Source: Crotalaria pallida (lineage: Eukaryota > Streptophyta > Magnoliopsida > Fabales > Fabaceae). From it: a stretch of 64,000 bases of DNA. Below are positions 59,390-64,000 of the stretch, piece after piece. Position numbers and translations under genes: made by a program. The stretch spans positions 134,816,501 to 134,880,500 of the forward strand of contig CM075651.1 in the NCBI GenBank assembly GCA_037953625.1, read 5' to 3'. Numbering within the stretch: the first letter of the stretch is position 1; every line of letters begins with the position of its first letter. The notes beneath the pieces were generated by a model. That model was not told where the DNA came from. It ran no database searches and worked only from the letters and a program-made list of their open reading frames with translations.

Positions 59390-59628
59390 GTATTATAAAA
59401 TCAAAATTTGTTAGTCTTTTGAATTCGTTTAATACTGTGCTCATCGTAGACAATACCTACAAGACTAACAGACACAAATGACCTTTATTTGAGGTGGTTG
59501 GGCAAACATCTATCGAGAAGTCATTTACTGTTGCATTTTCTTACATGGAGGCGGAGCAGTATCCAAGCTTCTTATGGGCATTAGAATAAGTGAAGAGATT
59601 GTTGAAAGATGATGATGTCATGCCCAAG
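59390..59628 (+). pseudogene. MULE (FAR1-like) transposase domain fragment
   Basis: Plus-strand frame reads LLNSFNTVLIVDNTYKTN, then PLFEVVGQTSIEKSFTVAFS, YMEAEQYPSFLWALE and VKRLLKDDDVMPK. This matches the start of the MULE transposase (DDE) domain, with the first catalytic Asp in VDNTYKTN. In-frame stops (TGA after RHK, TAA after WALE) make it dead. It is cut on the left by the LTR-like block and on the right by the young copia insertion at 59629; the continuation should lie beyond 64000. A FAR1-type gene is also possible, since those derive from the same transposase. Confidence 0.75.
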
Positions 59629-61177
59629 TGAGGAAACCGCAATTGGTGGTTGGAGAGACAAAGGAACCCTAGGAATACACCTAGAAGGGGGGGTTGAATA
59701 GGTGTCTAAGCTACCTTGAAAGATTTTCGAACGAAACAAATCGAAACAATCAAAACAAAATATTTTTCCAAAAACTCTCAGGTTTACTCGAGTAGTACTC
59801 GATTAAAGACTCGTTTACTCGAGTATACCTGACAAAAACCAGAAAAATCAAGTTTTCATTCGCATACGAAAATCAATCAATTCACATGAAAAATCAGAAA
59901 TTCAGCGGAGATGATTAACACCTATATTCTTATTGATTAACCTAGTTATGAAAATGATTTTCCCCAAGTTAATTTGAACAATAAAAGATTCAATTCAATC
60001 AATTATGAAAATCAATCTTTCTAGGTTTTCAACCAAGAACGCAATCAAATGACTTGAATATAAAGAGTAAGGGTTTAGAGATAGGACACAGTGATTTATC
60101 CTGGTTCACTTTCATCCGCTTGAAAGCTACATCCAGTCCCCTCTTCAACCAAGAGAGATTCTTCACTATGAGGAATTAGAGTTCTCAAATTACAAGTGAT
60201 TGCCTCACAAGACTTCCTTCTTGCTAGCCTACAAGAGATAACCGACACCCTTGCCTTGTAATCCTATTGATCTTCTCTCTAATCTAACCTCTACCCCTTG
60301 TTGATAATCGACACAACAAGTCTTCAATTGCTTGATGATAATCCACACACCAAGGCTTCACCTTGCTTGATTCACAACCAAGACTTCTTCTTCTTCAATG
60401 AACGTTGCTTGATGATAATCGACACACCAAGGCTTCTTGTTTGTTGTAGTGGCTTGCCTTATTGCAAAGATTACAACTCAATGAATACACATAACAATCC
60501 TAATGAATCTCAATCAATAGCTATGACAAATCACACAAGAGATTCAAAGGTTCTTGATCAAAGAATATGAAAATATGAAAGCTTTGATCTTTGAAATTGA
60601 GAGAGAATAGAGTGGCTTGATTCTTTGTAAAATGAATATCAAAATGATGTGTTATGATCACAAAGATTAGGAAAAGGTTTTTTATAGAATACCCAAAAAT
60701 TATGGCACTTGAAAACTGATTTTGAGAAGTGAAAATCGTATTTTAAAAATCAGTTCAGCAGTGTTTACTCGAGTAAATTGCAGCATACTCGAGTAGTACT
60801 CGATTAAACAAACTCATACTCGAGTAAAACTATACTGCACTTGTTTAAAACTTGTTTTCTCAAAAACCATCCTTTCCTTTAAAACCTTTAAGCCACCTAT
60901 TGATTCTAGATTAAGTGAAAACTCAAATTATGATTTAATCATGACTTATGAATGAGATTCACTACCCTCTAATCAAACTACCCAAATGAAAACCTATGAA
61001 GCTTGAGAGGCAAAAGATAAAACAAAAACAATTACACTCAAACTTAAGTCTTCATGAGCTTGTTCTCTCTTCTTCACTTGATGTTTGTTGTTGCTTGTTG
61101 AACTTGAACTTGATCATCACATGATAGCTTGTTCAAAACACTTTGTCATTATCAAAACATTCATCATGGAACTTACA
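59629..61177 (-). repeat. 3' LTR of the copia element
   Basis: 1549 bp, TG at 59629 and CA at 61176-61177, bordered on the right by a CT-rich run that is the minus-strand purine tract. It contains five perfect TACTCGAGTA palindromes (59785, 59816, 60766, 60786, 60817) and two hybrid TACTCGATTA copies (59796, 60797). Confidence 0.88.
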
Positions 61178-61191
61178 ATCTCCCCCTTTTT
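61178..61191 (-). other. Polypurine tract of the copia element
   Basis: On minus the sequence is AAAAAGGGGGAGAT directly before the LTR start TGTAAGTTCC. This is the usual plus-strand primer position and fixes the inner LTR border at 61177. Confidence 0.85.
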
Positions 61192-61512
61192 GAAAATGAC
61201 AAACCATGTTTTGAAGTTCTCCAAAAGTTCTTTGAAGTTGTTGATGCTTTAACAATTTGATCACTTGGTGAGACTCTTGCTCCTCCTCAATAAATGCTTT
61301 TGACATTTGAATCCAATTGAGATAAGCTTGATTCTCCCCCTATCTTCAACAACTTTGCTCAACCTACATAAAAACAACAAAAACAACCTTTCTCCAAACA
61401 AACATCTAAAAATCATATTATTTCTCCACCTTTGAGAAACATTCCAATCAATTTCAAAACATCATATTTAAACATCATATTTCTACCACTTTGGCATTAT
61501 CAAAAAGTAATA

Positions 61513-61943
61513 TATACCAATTGAAATATAACATCTAAGCCAAGGTAAGAAATCAATGATCATTTCTTTACAACATTGATACCAATTGAACAAATACAAT
61601 AAAACTATACTTTGAAATGTGATATCAATTGGCAAGAGAATATAACAATGAAATATGATACCAATTGAGAACTAAAATGTCATAATATCACTTAACAAAG
61701 AAGATATCAATTGTAAAGAAGTACAATAATCACAAATATTTGATACTAAATGTGATTTTTCTTTAATAACAACCAAAGCATGTCACTATATCATGATAAC
61801 CATCTATGAATCTACTCAAAGATACCAAATGATTTAATTAAACATTTAGAAAAGTAATACCAATTGAGAAGATACCATATGAAGTTCACAATCTATCAAC
61901 AACATTTGTACCATATTGTAGGACTTCTTTTGATACCAATTGA
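61513..61943. repeat. Array of GATACCAATTGA 12-mers (PBS/LTR-junction-like)
   Basis: Ten interspersed copies of GATACCAATTGA or near variants start at 61513, 61578, 61621, 61657, 61703, 61742, 61821, 61856, 61871 and 61932. Three are exact, others differ by 1-3 bases. The same exact 12-mer spans the primer site/LTR junction at 63859-63870. The array lies in the non-coding part between gag and the purine tract. Confidence 0.8.
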
Positions 61944-62005
61944 AGATGCAAATATGAATAACACTTGTAAGCTCTCTTTGCTCTTCAATCATACCTACAA
62001 AACAA

Positions 62006-63780
62006 TCATGCTTTGCTTTTTGGTATCCAAATGGTTTTGGATCCATTTTTGTTAGTGTAGGGACTTTCACCCTTTTTCATCCAAACAAAATCTCCTTTAG
62101 GTATACCATGCATTTTAACATAACACACATTTGAAGTATGTCCATGAGTACCACAATAGAAACATGTTGGTGCATTTGAAAAATCAACTTTAGAAAAATC
62201 AACAACATTTCTATGAGATTTACTCTTAGCATTAGTATAACCCAAACCAAACTTGTTTGAATTTTCTCTTTGAAAATTTAACAATGTGCGCAATCTAATG
62301 TCACCACTTGTGAAACTTGCAAGCTTATTTTTCAAAATAGCAGTTTCATCTTTAAGCAACTTGCAATTCTCACAATCAACCACAATATTCACTCTACTAG
62401 CACAATCACAAGAAGAACTAGCATATATAAGATCAAGAGTCTCATTTTCAAGATTAAGCTCATCAACTTGTTTTTGAAGATCTAAAATCTCTTTTTGATG
62501 TTTCAAAATGAGCTTCTTCCTTTAAATGTTTTTCAAAGCTAGTTTTTCAAGTTGTTCATGCATTTCTTCATAAGCATTGTATAACAATTCATATTTAGAA
62601 GAAATTTCGGATTTAGTATGACTTACATCACTTTCCTCGCTTTGATAACTTGATTCATCATTTGAACTTTGTTCTTCATCATCTACTAGAGTTATCAAGT
62701 TGAGACAAGCGGCTTCTTCATTATCCGATGAACTACTCGATGTGCTTTTCTTGTTATCTTCATCACTATCCCAAACTATGTATGCTCTTTTAGATTTAGA
62801 ATTTTTCTTGTCTTTCTCCTTTTTCTTGAGATACCTAGAGCATGAGTACTTGAGATGTCCGGGTTTTCCGCATTCATGGCAAACTACACCTTCTTTTGAT
62901 GTCTTGGTCTTGTAGTGTGGGGAATCCTTCTCTTTACTTTTGTCCTTGTTCAACCTTCCTTTTCTCCTTAGAAACTTGTCAAACTTCCTTAGCAAAAGTT
63001 TCATGTCTTTTTCATCAACATCCGAATCGGAATCTTCACTATCATCATCATCGGAACTTTCTTTCTTTTTGTATCCACTTTTGACTTTAAGAACAAGTCC
63101 CTTTCTTTCTTTGTTTTTATCCGACTCTTCATTGATACTTAATCGTCCAAGCTCCATTTCATGTTCTTGAAGCTTTCCGAAGAGTGTTGCTAGATCCATA
63201 GCATCCAAGTTTTTAGATTCAACAATAGCCGTTACTTTTGGTTGCCAATTCCTGTCTAAACATCTCAACACTTTGTTAGAAAGTTCACCTTGTAAGAAAG
63301 TCTTACCAAGAGCAAGTAAATGGTTAATAATATGAGTAAAACGCTTTTGCATATCATTTATAGATTCATTTGGAAGCATTTGAAACAATTCATAATCACG
63401 CATTAAAGCATTCAATCTAGCTCTCCTAACCTCACTAGTTCCTTCATGAGTCACTTGTAAAGTGTCCCACATTTCCTTAGCACTAGAACATTGAGAAACT
63501 CTAAAGAACTCATCATAAGATAAAGCGGAGGTAATGATATTCTTTGCTTTATAATCATATTGAACTTTCTTTCTATCATCATCCTTCCACTTATCCTCGG
63601 GGATCAATTGTTCTACACCTTCAACTAAACTAGAGGGGATATGAGGACCTTTTTCAACTACTTTCCAAATTTCACTATCTATGGCTTGGATAAAGATTTT
63701 CATTCTAACTTTCCAATATGCATAGCCTTCTCCGGCAAACAATGGAGGACGATTTATTGAACAACCTTCACACCAAAGGG
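62006..63780 (-). pseudogene. Copia gag polyprotein, with one internal stop and a damaged start
   Basis: One continuous frame from about 63780 down to a stop at 62006, interrupted by a single TAA at 62524-62522. It begins with a UBN2/gag capsid-like domain (PPLFAGEGYAYWKVRM, WDTLQVTHEG, LNALMRDYELFQML, LGKLQEHEMELGRL-type words). A Lys/Asp/Ser-rich linker follows, then zinc knuckle CHECGKPGHLKYSC (CCHC), an acidic Ser-rich stretch, a coiled-coil-like stretch, and after the stop a second CCHC-like knuckle CFYCGTHGHTSNVC. The visible ATG at 63786-63784 is out of frame with the body by one base. The frame ends before any protease. Full copia polyproteins are far longer, so pol has been lost. The breaks suggest gag is not made whole from this copy. 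Confidence 0.85.
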
Positions 63781-63853
63781 ATTCATGGAACCCATTGCGA
63801 TTTTCTTAAAGGATCTTTACGAAAAAGCTCTTATGCTCGTGTCTTTTGACCGA

Positions 63854-63865
63854 GCTCTGATACCA
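63854..63865 (-). other. Primer-binding site (initiator tRNA-Met)
   Basis: Minus-strand TGGTATCAGAGC, complementary to the 3' end of plant initiator tRNA-Met as used by many copia elements, two bases from the LTR end at 63868. Confidence 0.9.
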
Positions 63866-63867
63866 AT

Positions 63868-64000
63868 TGAGGAAACCGCAATTGGTGGTTGGAGAGACAA
63901 AGGAACCCTAGGAATACACCTAGAAGGGGGGGTTGAATAGGTGTCTAAGCTACCTTGAAAGATTTTCGAACGAAACAAATCGAAACAATCAAAACAAAAT
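63868..64000 (-). repeat. 5' LTR of the copia element, partial
   Basis: Begins TGAGGAAACCGC and is identical base for base with 59629-59761 as far as the window goes. It is cut by the window end. Confidence 0.9.

Larger units (their letters stand above)
59629..64000 (-). mobile_element. Young non-autonomous Ty1/copia element (gag-only), right end outside window
   Basis: Minus-strand element. The 3' LTR is at 59629-61177, a purine tract at 61178-61191, non-coding and gag sequence at 61192-63800, the iMet primer-binding site at 63854-63865, and the 5' LTR begins at 63868 and runs out of the window. The 133 visible bases of the 5' LTR are identical to the start of the other LTR, pointing to a recent insertion. 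The internal region is only about 2.7 kb and encodes gag without protease, integrase, reverse transcriptase or RNase H, so it depends on helper elements. It inserted into a MULE transposase relic. The left target duplication would be CCAAG (59624-59628). Confidence 0.88.

Noticed and set aside
1..64000. CRISPR arrays, bacterial operons, rRNA or intact tRNA genes
   Set aside because: None seen; the window is plant nuclear DNA and the only tRNA-like pieces belong to SINEs.

Overview
This is a plant nuclear window. It has multi-exon genes with GT-AG introns, AT-rich spacers, and many plant transposable element families: Ty1/copia and Ty3/gypsy LTR elements, SINEs, a LINE fragment, hAT, MULE, CACTA, Stowaway and Helitron. 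The protein genes look dicot. The LTR style (TAATCGATTA motifs, iMet primer site) suggests a legume, but that is low confidence. No database search was possible. Gene families were recognised from sequence memory and exon joins were set by reading frame, splice sites and family continuity.

Layout. 1-10980 is a retrotransposon nest. A decayed Ty3/gypsy gag-protease region (3596-10262) is split by a solo LTR (4830-9780, target duplication CCACC), which is itself split by a second solo LTR (6464-9026, target duplication CCTGG). 11584-17294 (+) is an 11-exon prolyl-oligopeptidase-family (S9A) serine peptidase gene with several non-GT donors. 17295-30100 is intergenic, with a SINE, MULE-type and hAT-type elements, foldbacks and a LINE tail.

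30412-35511 (+) and 46601-49578 (+) are two paralogous 8-exon GT106/O-fucosyltransferase-like genes, closest in memory to rhamnogalacturonan I rhamnosyltransferases (RRT). The first has a one-base deletion in exon 7. The second is open throughout. Between them lie a MULE-type element with 9-bp target duplication, a CACTA element with 3-bp target duplication, a truncated Helitron helicase-like gene and a 222-bp tandem duplication. 50882-54946 (-) is a 7-exon bHLH gene of the BIM2 (BES1-interacting Myc-like) type.

55300-64000 holds a Stowaway MITE, a hAT element, LTR-like sequence and a MULE transposase relic. The relic is interrupted by a very young, non-autonomous Ty1/copia element on the minus strand (59629 to beyond 64000). 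That element carries gag but no pol, its LTRs are identical over all 133 visible bases, and it contains an array of 12-mers that copy its own PBS/LTR junction.

The three host gene families (a peptidase, pectin-backbone glycosyltransferases and a brassinosteroid-pathway transcription factor) show no obvious functional link. The notable biology here is the element structures and the intron types.
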